Shown one piece after another: positions 11,701-24,167 of a stretch of DNA of 64,000 nucleotides; position 1 is the stretch's first letter, and each line of letters begins with the position of its first letter. The stretch is from positions 15,876,001 to 15,940,000 of the forward strand of contig JAYKKT010000073.1 in NCBI GenBank assembly GCA_036023115.1, given 5' to 3'. The notes below the pieces were generated by a model, which saw only the letters and a list, made by a program, of their open reading frames with translations, was not told where the DNA came from and did no database searches. The position numbers were made by a program, and so were the translations under genes. The DNA comes from Brasenia schreberi (Eukaryota > Streptophyta > Magnoliopsida > Nymphaeales > Cabombaceae).

Positions 11701-14700
11701 GTGTTTAAAGACACTCCAATTCCTTTCCCAATCCGTTGCAATACAGGTTTGGCTCAGAACTCTTACTGTAAAATCTCTAAAGTTTGCGCAATCACTTCCA
11801 AACCTATTCCACCAAACATCTATAGAAAAAGAAAAACATAAGGGACTTAATCCACAATTAATATAAGATTTAAGAAACTTAAATATGAAGATACACAGAT
11901 TACCTGGGCGCATATTAATGCGGTTACGAATTGCTACAAACAAACCCATCAAGTAAAGAGCATTATCATAGATCTCCATCTCTCGATGTATAACATCTGC
12001 TCTACTCTGATCAGAAACTAATCTGTCTAACAATCAATGATGCTTCGATTAACCTCACTGTTCTTTTAAACTTGTTGAGTACTTGAATGTTGGGTTTAGG
12101 TAATAAGTTGCTGCATGAATAGGCTGATGCAATTGTTTATTCCATCTATTATTATCTATAATGTTCCACACGGTAATCCCTCTTTCTTTCGTTAAATTAC
12201 TTCTAATGGCTTCTTTTGCCCTATCCATGGCTTCATAAAGATAACCCATAAAAGATTTCTCCTCGTTATCGGTCAATCTCAAAACCTTCACCAAAGGATA
12301 TGTAATCCTCAATAATCTAACACATTCATTTCAAAATGTACTCCTGAACACTGAATCTGAAATCTCATTTAACTTTCTATTTCTTCTATTTTGAGACAAC
12401 TCTGCAAATTGTTGTCACTCATTTGAGTTGAAAATTCTCTTAAAAGCTTGCTTTTGTTTCATAATGCTTTGTAAATATAAGAAATTAGTTGCAAACCGAG
12501 TTACAGTTGTACAAAGGAGCTTTGCATCATCTGTATATCTCGTCATTATACATAATATAAATGCATGGTTGTAGATAAATTTGGTGATATTTTGGCAACA
12601 CTCAGTTGTTGTCTTTATCTCATCAATCTCACCTATATCCTCAAGGATGAGATCTAAACAATGGGTTGCACATGGTGTCCAATAGAAAGTCCCATAAGTA
12701 TTTGCTAACTCCTTCCCAACAGCTTTATGGTTAGCTGCATTATCTATAATGAATTGGACTACATTTTTCTAGCCCAACCTCGGATATCACCTTATCAAAC
12801 TCTTGCCTTAGGATCTCTCTCTTTTGACATGTATAGAGATCTCAAAAATATAAGTCTTTTAGGACAATAGAAAATAAAGTTTAACAAAGTCTTTCCTCGC
12901 CTATGTGTCTATCCGTCTGCCATGATAGTGCATCCTGTCTCCTTCCGTGACTCTCCCAAAGTCGAATAATATTCTTACACTTTAAGGACAATCTTATCTA
13001 ATAACTTTTCTTTCAACTTTTGATAAGATGACATCTTATATCCTGGACCAATGCTAGTAATTTCATATGTCATTGCTAAAATAAAAACTGTTTGTTGCAT
13101 TAAATATAATACATGTATTATAAAACTATTTGCCCACTGTAAGGTTTTCCTGCTCGTGCAGTTGTTCTAAAGCCATAGCAGCACAAATTCTTGGTTGAGC
13201 ACAATGAGTAGTGCTAGGAGTGAAGAATGACTGTATGACAGAAGAAATTCTTTCTCTACTCATTTTTCTTCTATCACTTCCACTTGCAAAATCTTCAACA
13301 ACCCTCTTTCCCCTGGTTGATTGTCGAAAATTACTACTATCAAACTCTGTTCTACCATCAGAAGGAATACTATCACCCAATCTAATAGCATCATCATCCT
13401 CTTCCTCAAACATCTCTAAATCATCTTTCTGTTGTCTCTTTTCATGAATGCTCTCAATCATCTATAGGCATTACCATTTAATGACTTCTTACACTTTTTT
13501 AACTTTATTCGTGTAAGAAACGCCTTTCCTAGTCCCTGGTAGGTGATGTTTCAATCATGAAATTCCACCACTAACCACCTTCTCACAAAACAAACATTTT
13601 ATCTTCATTTTGTTTTCCTCAACTGTTGTACCCCACTACTATGCTGGATTATCAAACCGAGATTGAGAGTCACTAACACCTCTTCTTGCCATCTCAATTG
13701 AACACTTCAATCTGAAAAAACCTTGAAAATAAAAGCACTTCATAAATCCCCAATCTTCACATAACACTCAAATATAGTTTCTCCCCCATCACGAATGCAA
13801 TAAAAATTATATCCACGCACTTCATAACTTCATATTTTGTCATTCAAAATAAGAAAAACGCAAATAACACCAAAAAATAACAAATACAAAGAAAAACATT
13901 CTAAAAAACGCAAAAAATATACCACAATCCTAGTTGGAAGCCTTGTACGGATGTCGTAGAACACTTTTTTTAGAACCTTTAACACGAAGGAGGGGGAGAG
14001 CCACCGGAAGGAACCTTGAACAGAAGTCAGAAACCCGCATTTTTTTGGGTTTCTCTTCAGGCCCTGGTTGTATCATACGATACATGCCATATCGCATGAT
14101 ACACAACACTCTGCTATATAGAGTATTGTATTGTATCGTATTGTGTTGTTCCACGATACGATACAATGCGATACGTATAACACCGGTTATAACATCTATA
14201 CCCCTTTTTATCAATACCATACTCAAGAAAGACACATTTAATGGCCTTTGGACCTAACTTATTATTCTTATGTGTATAAATATGATACTTACATCCAAAA
14301 ACTTTCAACCGATCACAACTAGGTTTATTTAAAAATAATTTTTCAATAAGAGAATAATTTTTTAGTTTGGTTGATGACATCTTATTTATCAAATATATGA
14401 AAGTTAAAGCGACTTTGGCTCACGAGTATTTTGAGAACTTTACTTTCTAACAACAAAGTTTTAGTAGTTTCTTTCTTTCAACTAAACCATTTTGTTGGAG
14501 AGTTTTTGTATTAGATTTTTTATATCAAATTCCATGTTATTTAATATAGTTTTTGAAGTCATTTGAGAGATATTCACCTCCAGAGTCAGTTCCTAAGATT
14601 TTGATATTAGTTTCAAATTGAGTCTTAATCATATTGTGAAAGATCATAAAATATTTAAAAACTTTTGATTTGTGTTTCAAAAAATATATCCAAGTGTGTC

Positions 14701-17405
14701 AAGTGAAATAATCTATAAAGATAACATAATAGTTCACTCCTCCTTTTCTGGTTATAGTTGGAGGCCCCCAACACTAATTCAAAGGCCTTTTTTGTGATAA
14801 GTATTCTTTCACCACACGGTGCATGATGAGTTTTACCAAAAATACAATCTTTGCAAACGAAATCATTCTTTTCATTAATATTTAACCATGGATAATTGTT
14901 CATTTTGCTTACATAAAAATGCCCTAATCTTTTGTGCCATAGCCCGAAATCATTATAAGTAATGTCAAATGTTTCAAAATTTGATATAACTAAATTATCC
15001 ATAACGTAGATACCACTTTTCTCATGTCCTTGTCTAATCACCTTTTTCAATAGATGATTATGCACTATACATCCTTTTGGTGAGAAAGTAAGAATAAAAT
15101 GAAACTGAGAGAAGATTAAGATTTAGTTTTGGTATAAAACATATTTGGATTATTTTAAAGGAATTACTTTCTAAATTACCAATTTCTTTAATATCAAGCT
15201 TAGTTCCATCGACCGTAAACACTTTGTGCTAACTTTTGTGCATTTGTCTACCGGTTTATATTCATTAGTCATATGAAAGGAAGCCCTGAAATCTAAAAAC
15301 CATTGCATACCTTGGTTTTTGGAAGAAGATGATAATGTTGACCTGGAGACGCATGCCTTTTCTTTGAATATTTCTTCAATATAGGCCGTGAGCTTCAACG
15401 ACAACACTTCCTCATTGTTGTTAATGGTAGCCACATGAGGAAACCTCCTTAATAAGAGAGGACATATAGTCTTGATATGTCCACTCCTTGAAATAATGGT
15501 AAATTATACTCTTGTTTGGCCAAGACACCACAATACCACATTATCTTTGAATTATTCATTTCATTCTATTTTTTTGCATGTGGAGATTTGTAGGTCTTGA
15601 AATAATTTTTGGGTCTAGATGTATGAAGAACCGCTTTGTTGTTTCTTATATTTTTCAATCTAGTTTCTTCCATAACTAAATAGGTCAAGATCTCATAACT
15701 TTTGGGTCTCAGTTTTCTATGAATCAAATTTGATCTAATGTTTTCAAATTCGTCTCTCAATCTCCGTATAAATAAGAATAAATATTGGTTGTCAAGGTAT
15801 TCTTTGAAACTCATCTATACTTTGGAGTTTTCCAAATTTGTCAAAACTCTTAAGTTGGTTTGCAAAGATCGGAAAACTCATTATGGTAATCCCTAATGCT
15901 CATGGAACCTTGTTTGAGCATTATCATTTTTTTCATTAGTTTATTTGAGAAACAAAATCATCTTGGGGATAGTTTTCCTAAGGTATTTCTAAGTCTCAAA
16001 CGCATTGTCAAACATGATAATACTACTATGAAGTTTTTTATCCACATTTTAGCCAATAATTCATGTGATTTTGACATTGTACTTCTCACATTTTTTAAAC
16101 TCTTGCTTGTATTTCTCTTGTAACTTGAGAAATTAATCCCCATAAAACTCTTCTTTTATTCATTTGGACTCTTTAATTGTACCATCAATATAATCCCAAT
16201 AGTCTTTATAGATAAAATATTTTTATAGTACGTACCCAATTTGGATAAGAGTTGAGAACCAATAAACAACGAAATGCATAATTTTTTCTTCCATTGTTTC
16301 AACAATAATAAGAAATACGAAGAATACCTTGATTCCCTTAAGATGATCAAACAATTCACAAATTTGAAGATTTTCCTACAATCGACATGAATCCCAATTC
16401 AGCTATAATCAGACCTTTTCAGATCTGATACCATCTAAAAGTAACACCACAATTTCGCCAATGATGTCCATGAACTCAAATACAAATGATCTCGCAAGAT
16501 CTTAAATAAGTCAAATCACCAAACCAAGACAAACCAAATGGGTATGATACCCAACAAGTCAAGGTAACACAAAAAAACTCTAATTATTCATTTCACAACA
16601 TCCTCTATTTATAGAGGTTTATTACAAGTGAAAAAAGAGAGACTATTATGAACCAGCTTGGGAGGTGACTAGTGTAGCCGTTCGGTGTTGACTGGCCCTT
16701 GAAGGGCCAGTCCAAGGGGGCCCGTGCCAGGGGCCTGCTGGGCCTTAATGGCCCAGCTCTATTACAAGTTAACAATTTCATGCATCAATATCATCTCTTG
16801 TTGTCTTCTTCTTTCCTTTCCCTTCTGGACCAGATTCAGTTCTCTTGTTAATAATGTCTTGCATTTGTGTGTCAACAATTGTTGCCTGCTGCAGGTGAAC
16901 ACAGTCTTGCAGCTCACCTTGGTTGCTGCAGCTCTTCTTCAACCAGAATTTGGTTCTGATGAGACAGCAACCTATATAACTGGCTTGAGGTGAGACTAGT
17001 TTTATTACTACCTCCCCTAATGGTTGGTGAAATAAAGATAGTGCCAACTAGGATTTTCATTGTGAATAATGTTCTTTTTAAGATAAAATATATGCTGTCC
17101 TACATAGGTTTCTTTTTTTATGTTCATTTGAAAGGACGGATCTCCTTGACATGTATCGTCTGCTCACTGAAGTTGAAAGTCACAAATGATGTGTTTTTTA
17201 CGATCAAACTAGTTCAGTTATGCTAGACTTTATATCCTTGTCTCTTTTGCGATACAATAATAGCTGAAGTTTCTGTATTGGCAGTTGGCTTGTAGCTGCT
17301 ACGACGGTGGCATCATGGGCAGGTTATGGCGTGTTGTACATGAGGAGTCGATCAGTTCCAAATTCAGATATATGGCACTCTATTTCTGGAAGCAAGCCTT
17401 CATAA
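8772..17405 (+). CDS. CLS: Cardiolipin synthase (CMP-forming), mitochondrial
   Basis: Joins phosphatidylglycerol and CDP-diacylglycerol to make cardiolipin in the mitochondrial inner membrane. Eight exons join in frame: 8772-9208, 9351-9417, 9517-9591, 9713-9764, 10647-10732, 10852-10926, 16895-16989, 17285-17405 (1008 nt, 335 residues), all with GT-AG introns. The first about 120 residues are basic and Ser/Pro/Arg-rich, a likely mitochondrial presequence. [14 protein letters not shown] opens the conserved domain. The CDP-alcohol phosphotransferase motif D-x2-DG-x2-AR-x8-G-x3-D-x3-D is complete: [11 protein letters not shown] in exons 2-3, then [29 protein letters not shown] and [20 protein letters not shown] are membrane segments. 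Length and exon content agree with the Arabidopsis CLS protein as I remember it. ATG 8772 is chosen because it begins the presequence; the frame is open further upstream without homology. Intron 6 (5968 bp) holds two dead transposons. A broken copy of the last exon lies downstream. Confidence 0.95.
11047..14185 (-). mobile_element. hAT-superfamily DNA transposon, decayed, in CLS intron 6
   Basis: Minus-strand translations follow a plant hAT transposase in order. A BED zinc finger at about 13500-13620 ([14 protein letters not shown], stop, [11 protein letters not shown]) is followed by an acidic linker at 13126-13461. About 12480-13000 carries [20 protein letters not shown] and [18 protein letters not shown]. 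12055-12312 has [19 protein letters not shown], and 11611-11760 has [18 protein letters not shown] of the C-terminal dimerisation region. Stops and frameshifts separate the pieces. Candidate terminal repeats are cagtgttgttcgacgcgtat at 11047 and, reading inward from 14185, cggtgttatacgtatcgcat; both are followed by GTATCG-rich sequence. Flanking octamers are gtcaaaat and gttataac (5 of 8 match), so the target duplication is weak. Non-functional. Confidence 0.8.
14186..16780 (-). mobile_element. Ty1/Copia retrotransposon, truncated and decayed
   Basis: Lies in CLS intron 6, antisense to the gene. Reading on the minus strand: a presumed 5' LTR about 16780-16436 with a TATA box (ctataaata near 16610), a primer-binding site TGGTATCAGA (16433-16424, initiator tRNA-Met type), gag (15566-15814 has the UBN2-like [21 protein letters not shown]), a protease remnant ([12 protein letters not shown] at about 15290, where DSG has become DFR), the gag-pre-integrase zinc finger ([10 protein letters not shown]...[10 protein letters not shown], 14655-15065) and the end of the integrase region ([20 protein letters not shown]...[11 protein letters not shown]). 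It stops at the hAT end; reverse transcriptase, RNase H and 3' LTR are missing. Frameshifts are numerous. The LTR outer border is not certain. Confidence 0.8.
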
Positions 17406-18060
17406 TCCAAGTTTTGGTAAATTGACATTTCGGGAATCTGAAAGAGGAAGAGGTTCAGTTATCAGGAAGAAATGAGAAACAATTTGTTTGTTGCCGAATT
17501 GGTTGATTACTGATTCTTTGGCTGTTTTTGATGATCCAACAGCAAATTTTTGGCAATGGTACTCTTTCCCAGAAAGAAGCCTGGAGGATATGTAATGAAT
17601 CCGACTGCAACAGATTGGTCTTCCAGTGAATCTGCCTTTATCAGTGTGATTCCTCTGCCACGTCCTGCCTATTCTGTCTAAGCAACGAGCATCATGGGAA
17701 GGTTATGGCGTGTTGTACGTGGGAAATCACCCAAGCTCCCAGTTCATATAGGTGGCATTCTATTTCTAGCAGTGAGTCTTTGTGATCCGATAAAAGAAAT
17801 TGTTTTAATTTATCGAGAAGGAATAATATGAAATTTGTTTGTTGCTGAGTTGGTTGATTACTGATTGTTTAGCTGCTCTTGGTGATCCAACTGCAAACTT
17901 TTGGTAGTCACTCTTCTCAGCATCAACCCTGGAGGTATGTATGGAACCCCTACTGCAACAGCTTTAGCCTTTATCTTCTAGTGGAACTACCCCGATCAGC
18001 ATGATTTCTTTGCTGCGTCTCTTCCTAGTCGTGCCTATGCTACTGCTCTGGAATCAATTA
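17311..18060 (+). repeat. Tandem duplication of the last CLS exon and 3' flank (379-bp unit)
   Basis: Copy 1 (from catcatgggcaggttatggc, 17311) holds the real end of exon 8, the stop and downstream sequence. Copy 2 (from catcatgggaaggttatggc, 17690) repeats this with about 80% identity by eye, including gtggcattctatttct, the flanking aatttgtttgttgc and ttggttgattactgatt, and the actgcaacag stretch. In copy 2 the reading frame departs from the protein after GVLYV and soon stops. Copy 2 has no splice acceptor context and is a pseudo-exon in the 3' region. It might still supply alternative polyadenylation or terminal-exon sites. Confidence 0.85.
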
Positions 18061-19479
18061 GACAGAGTCTTATTGAAGGGCTTTCTTGTTGAGTCTTGGT
18101 GCCGCAATCACAGGCCAATCAATCCTAGACACTTTACTAGATTTTGCAGTGTCTTGGAGAACATACCTTGCAGTGCAGGTTTGGACTCATTGTCCACATA
18201 ATTTGAACTTTCTGAACTCATATCAGCCATGGTGTTTTGTCGTAACACCGATGGACTGATGGTGGTGGTGAGAATTTTACTTGTAAGCCATTAGCCAACT
18301 CTTGGAATATATAGCTTTACCATGTAGTTTGGAGTTCGGCTTTATGCCTGATGTGCTTATGAAGAAGTGAGTGTTGTTTTGCTAAACCTGCAGTACTTTT
18401 GCAACACCTGTTGGCAGAGAAAAGTGTACTGTTTGATATTCAATAAATTAAATTGCTTGTTCTTCAGATGTGTTGTGTTAATTGTTTTCTCTTATATTAG
18501 CCAACATGTTTCTTCATTCATGTTGAGAAAAGTCACCTCTTCGTTTATGGAATCATGTGCTTATTTCACGTGATTATTACCATTTAGTTGAGCAGGTGTT
18601 CTTAAAAGAATACCTTCACACACACACGCACATATATCTGTGTTTGTGTGTGTTAAATTAAGTCGGATTCAGAAGCACATTATCAGATCAAACTCATACA
18701 AAAGTGTGGGATTTTTGAACCACTTGAACGGAAATGCAACTAGCCTCTGGATGCACTAATGGAGGAATGTCGGCTGACTGGCAGTCACCCACGGGCCACG
18801 GTTCGTTGGCCTGACGAATAAGCCGTGCTGCTTGGGTTTCAGCTCAAGTTGAGCTTGCACGTGTTCCATGTAATGCAAAAGATGAGCAGACTTCTTAAGC
18901 TATACAATGTGAACTCAAGCACCATTTTACTCGGGTTGGTTTGCGAATGCTCGTCTAGTTTCGTGTCAGAAAACATCAACTGGTTGGATTGTAAATCATC
19001 AAGTCTTAATTTCACGATAAAACTCTGCAAATACAAATTAGTACCCCGTAGCCTGAACCATTTTCGACACTAGGTGGGATCAGCTAAGAGGACGGAGTTC
19101 TTAGGTTGAAGGTCACTTACTATTCTCTTCTAAGCTTGTTTCACTTTAGAGTTCAAATGAGATCCGATGATTTATGCTTGAAACATCACACTCAAGACCT
19201 AATAAAGTTTTAGGTTGGCTGTTTACTGTCTATTGCAATGCTCTTCCTTTATCCGAATTTGAAACATCACACTCAACTTCGGCGAGCAGCGAGCAACGCA
19301 TGTCCCGCTTGGCTCACTCGGATCACCTTTAGTATGAACTCAGCTGAACTTAGACAACGAGCTAACAAGCTGCACAACATGAGTTGTACCAAGAACAAAG
19401 AGAAGGCTGCAAATTGGAAAATGCTAATAAGGAATGCAATTTGTCGCTCGTGACGCAGACTAGTCCAAACTCCACAACC

Positions 19480-19480
<1 letters not shown>
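18061..19480. other. Intergenic, no gene seen
   Basis: Short frames only. 18615-18655 is a CA/TG-rich stretch. Nothing in 18760-19230 matched a family I know. The last few hundred bases are probably the promoter of the plastid-protein gene that follows. Confidence 0.45.
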
Positions 19481-19512
<32 letters not shown>

Positions 19513-19514
19513 GC
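19481..19514. repeat. (GA)n microsatellite in a 5' leader
   Basis: An almost pure GA run ends four bases before ATG 19518. GA/CT tracts are common in plant 5' untranslated regions and core promoters; position suggests it is transcribed. Confidence 0.85.
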
Positions 19515-19517
19515 AAA

Positions 19518-22500
19518 ATGAGCGCGATTTCAGGCTGCAATTGCCTTCTCCTTCCTCAATCCAAAGCGCTACGTTGTCGTTCTCTGGTCATTCTTCCGCA
19601 ACGTCAGCCGTTTCTACCAAACCCCCATCTTCGTCCCAAATCCCCCAAACAGACGATTTCCAGAATCCTATGCAGCAGCAGCCCCTCTCCTAACTCCGGT
19701 ACACACACACTCTCTCTCTCTCTCCTTTATAACAGTAAACCTTTTTATCCTCAAATCATATATAAAAAAATTGCGTTTTTGCTCGTCCGTCAACAATGCC
19801 CAGCTACTTCGTCTGTCTCTCTCTCTCACAGTACACACACAGACACCCACACACCCACCGACGAAACGAAAGTTGCGTTATTTTGCTATTTTTATTTCGC
19901 AAGCACCATTATCGGGCTTTATTACTCGCTAACAAATCGTCTATATCCTTCAAAATTGGCATGTTTATTCCAATAAGCATCGTTATGTGTCTCCTGAATT
20001 AACACAAAACATCAAAGAATTATCTCGTTAAACCAAGTTATCCATTCCTTATTGGATTGGTTAAAAATCTGCCGCACCTCATATCTGCATTGGGAAACCA
20101 AGAAACAGACAAGCCCCCGAACAAACAGACTTGCCCTATTTCAATCTTCACGAGTTCCTACTCTCAATTTCTTGTGCATAGAAGCATCTTTATCCCGTTA
20201 GAGTTGCCATCCTTTTCTTGTAGATCCTTTCTCTCTTTTCCAATTTTAAGCATTTGGATATTGTGAATCTCATCGCAGTTTGCCTTTTATAACTGCTAGT
20301 AAAGTGGAAGATTTAGACGAGATGTTATGTTGGCAAACTTGTTGGGGTAGTTTGATGAACTGTAGTGCCGTTACATATTGAATGGCTTTTAATCTGTGGT
20401 ATAATGTTTCAAAAATTTGTTGGGGAGCTTGATTGTAGTTCTCTTGCATATTCAGTGGCTTTAAAACGTGTGGTGTACTGTTGGGAGAACTTTTTGGGGT
20501 AGCTTGAATTGTACTTCTATTGCACATTCGTAGTCTTTTGAACTGTATGATAGCTGTATATATGATCCGTTGTGGTTGTGGACCACAGTATTTGAATGTG
20601 ATGCATACTAATGTTTCTATCGGATCTAGCAGTGAAATTATAGACCTAAATGCGTAGACATGCTTAACAAGTTAGCGTGATTTACTTATCATGGTTGTCT
20701 ATCTAATTATCTTCAAGGCAGTCAACTACAGAGCACCAATTTGATATAGTAAGGTCATACCTGGTTAAAAATGGCTCATAATATTTCAATGGTGAAAAAT
20801 TCAGCAGCTCACAAAGCATTCTTTTGGAATTTAGCTATAAAGCCCCAAAAATGGTACCGGCACCGGCTTCAATGTTGGTTCTCTAACAGGAAGGAAGTCA
20901 GGAGTTTGATACCCCAGTGTGCATCTTGCGGGGTCTGCCTGAACCTGCTGTTGTAAACAAGATCTCAAATAGGTTATAACACCCTGCTCACGTTAAGCAC
21001 AGAATCAATAAATATATTTTCGAAGTGTTGTGGTGAACTCCGCCCAGATAAAGGAAGAGGGTTGCGTTAGGCTTCTGACAGCCAGCATAAAGCTTTGTCG
21101 GACTTATTTACCACAGATTCTACAAATTATGATAGGACTATGTGGAAACAAAGAATCCATGGAACTGACCCCATCTAGTATGGGAAAAGGCTTAGTTGTT
21201 GTTGTTCTGGTGATTGGTTTTTGCTTTCAAAGGTTAAAAAATTGTGCAAATCTACAGCATCACACTGAAGTTATGGAGGTTACAATGGCTTTCATTTTCC
21301 TAAGTCTTATATTTGGATACTCTTCAGGTGAGAATGAGAGCAAGGCTGTTCTAGAGGCTTTCTTCCTGGGAAAGGCTTTTGCAGAGGCACTCACTGAGCG
21401 GGTTGGGTCCACAGTTGGCGAACTTCTCAGTGTTGTTGGTCAGTGGCAAGCTGAGCAGCAAAAGCAAGTTCAGGATTTCCAGGTACAATTCAAGATTTAA
21501 AATTTTCACTTGACACTTGGTGGCTTCTATCAACGTTTTAGATCATCAGGGTCATACATTTGATACATATTGCATATTGAGTTTCATCTACTGGCTTGAA
21601 CATATGTGTTGCTTTGGCTGCCTTTCCAGCAAGTTGCTTTCCATTGAAGCCCATGATCACATTTACACTTATATACCTTTCTCTATTTTTCCATGCCCTT
21701 TCTTTCACATTCTACTCGTTGACGCAACACTAGAGATGAGATGGTCAGAATGAACTGAGGTTGGACTTCTCAAGCTTCTACATTAGGAGTCTTAAGTTCA
21801 TGGGGATTTCATATGACCTTGAGCTGCATGTGTGTGCATGTGTTTGCATTTGTATTGTATGGTTCTCTATTAGCTTATGTAGATATGAAATCATAGACCG
21901 GTTATGACCTGTGGCCTGTGGGTGGTCCTTGGGTGGCTTATGCTGGTATCAAATAGGCTGGTGTTATGACTTCTTCACTGTTGAAGGTTTTTTTCCCTTT
22001 TCTTCTTGAAGGCTCGAATGAGGAAGAAAGGCCTGATTGATTTTCATTGTTTTCTTAGTGATTTCCTGATATATTGAAATCTGAGCTATATCTTATTGGT
22101 TTCTCTATGAGATAGGTAGGCAGAGACCTGCACGAGGGCATGTCAGGTGGATGCCATGCCCGAAATTCAAAACAAAAGAAAGGCGCTTATTGACACGTCT
22201 ATAGTATTTTGGCCATAACTTGAGTTTTGTGTACTCTAACATAGAAGTAAGGTGTCTTTGGAAAGCTAAGAGAATATTCTTTAAATTTCTCAGCTTTCTG
22301 CCTACTTGTCGTTATTGTGGCTTGAACAAACAAGGCCATTTCAAAATTAGCAACTTTCAGGTCTTTTGAGTATTCTTCTATATATTTTTGTCATGTATGA
22401 TAATCTGCTCAACAAATCATACGAGCAAACATTCATGGAAACTAGAACTTTTTAAGTAATTTCTGGTTCTGAGTCAATCTTTCGGGTGTTCATGATTGGA

Positions 22501-24167
22501 ATCCAAGTATTATGTTCTTAGCTGATGATTTTGAGGAAAAGAGAAAATTCATGCGTTCTACTTTTTGGATCCTCATAGTTTTGCCTAAGCTAAAAGGGGA
22601 ACTTGGATCCATTTGGGAACTCTAAGATGGTTATGACATCACTTCAAGCTAAGATATTTAAGTCTAGAGAGTAGTCATCATTTTCTTTTTAATATAAATA
22701 CTCGTGAGGAAGAGAAGGCCAATTTTCAATCTTGATTTTGTGCAAGTTCCTTTTTATTCTTCCTCTTCATTTCTTTTTCGCTTTCAGCCTTAATTTGGCT
22801 TCAACGTATGTTCTAGCAGGCTCTAGACCTTCCATGCATAGATGTATAAATCATAGACGAACTTTTGTACTTGGGCAAACGTCAAATGTTTTTGTTAACT
22901 TCAAAAACTTTCTAAATCTGCCACTCATATTTTCACTGTAAATGATAAATGCAGTTGTTTTCATTTGAAGGTGGAGACATTTGAGTAGTGTCAATTTCTA
23001 TTCCAAGGTAATTGCTATCATGATTTTCAAATGGAGCAACTTCTCGAGATTACTTTGATAAACCATAGTTGAGTGGTTTTGGCTGCTTCTAGTATATGCT
23101 ATGTCAGTACTTCCTGTAAACATGGTATGGCCTCATGAGACAACTTTTTCTGGTTTTCTCTTTGGGTTCATATATCCAATAATTTGTAGATTGCAAATGA
23201 CTTGCTGTTTCACCTTCTCATGTCTGCATTGTAGCTCTTTACACCATGTCTAGTAAACTTCATCCATGGTAAGTTTCCCCTAGATAGCAGCCTCAAGTCT
23301 GACCTTTGGCCGGTGCAAACGTTTTTGTGATCTTTTACCTAGGGCTGCAATCTTTTGATTCTTCTCATTACTAGTGCGCTGGATCCAGCTGTAGCTCCAA
23401 AGTTAGGGTTAAGGATGCACAAACATCAGCACTACCAAGGCAGCTGGCCTCCTTGGAACTTCTGGTGTTACACATTCTACTTGAGCTCATCTAGTTTTGG
23501 AAAGTTCTTGGCTAATATCAAATTTGATGTGCACTGTCTGATAAATTGTTCAAGAATATGATTGCAGTTCTTTTTATATTATACACCCATAAAGGAAGAG
23601 AGAAAACTTCAGCTGGGCTGCAGAGAGGAACAACGTAAAGGATTACTTTGTTATGCACAACACTAGAATTTTCAAACTTTTGGGTGCTTCATGCAAATAA
23701 TCCTTGCATATGGTTATAAACAGCATATCCTCATTGTTTCTCTAACAAATGTCCAGAGGTGCACCCAGACCTTTATGTCAACCTGAAACAGTTGTATGCT
23801 TTAGCAGCCTATTTCATCCTGATCTTAGTTGACATAACAGATCGTCATGCACATTCAAAATACTTGATCCTTGCTTTTCTTTAAACAAACTCTACAAAAG
23901 AGTTCTTTCTAGTGTTTTCCTTAATGATGAGTAGGATTATTTATCTTGTCATGTTTCGTTTTCCGCAAACATTGACTGAGAAGTTGGCGATGATCTTTGC
24001 AGGAAGAAGTGTTGGAGAGAGCCACAAAAGCCAAGGAGAAGGCTTCTCGTGAAGCTGTGGCAGCACAGGCATCGACAGCCAAGTCATTGACAACATCGAC
24101 GGGTAGCGGAAGTGCCACCGTTCCATCATATTCTGGCAATGCCGAACCTATCAACGATCAAGAATAG
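19518..24167 (+). CDS. Conserved plant protein, predicted plastid-targeted, unknown function
   Basis: Three exons join in frame: 19518-19698, 21328-21482, 24003-24167 (501 nt, 166 residues). Exon 1 gives a Ser/Pro/Arg-rich N-terminus without acidic residues (MSAISGCNCLLLPQ to ILCSSSPSPNSG), a typical chloroplast transit peptide. Exons 2-3 give a helical, charged core: ENESKAVLEAFFLGKAFAEA, LTERVGSTVGELLSVVGQW, QAEQQKQVQDFQEEVLERA, then an Ala/Lys-rich coiled-coil-like stretch (TKAKEKASREAVAAQA). The tail is Ser/Thr-rich and ends EPINDQE. I recognise the core as conserved in land plants, but no function or domain name can be given. No transmembrane segment is apparent. ATG 19518 is the first in frame after the GA leader. 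Introns of 1.6 and 2.5 kb; intron 1 contains an RTE tail and a SINE-like piece. Confidence 0.85.
20860..20955 (+). mobile_element. SINE-like fragment (family B)
   Basis: ggaagtcaggagtttgatac (B-box-like) followed by ccccagtgtgcatcttgcgg and ctgcctgaacctgctg. The same order is seen at 27255-27365 (ggaagtcgggggtttgactc then accctgctggatctgg). Lies in intron 1 of the plastid-protein gene. No tail defined. Confidence 0.4.
21125..21215 (+). mobile_element. RTE-clade LINE, extreme 3' end
   Basis: gataggactatgtggaaaca, aagaatccatg, ccccatctagtatgggaaaa, ggcttagttgttgttgttc. It matches the terminal about 90 bp of the LINE at 30340-30415, including the GTT tail. A 5'-truncated insertion in intron 1 of the plastid-protein gene. 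Confidence 0.85.
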
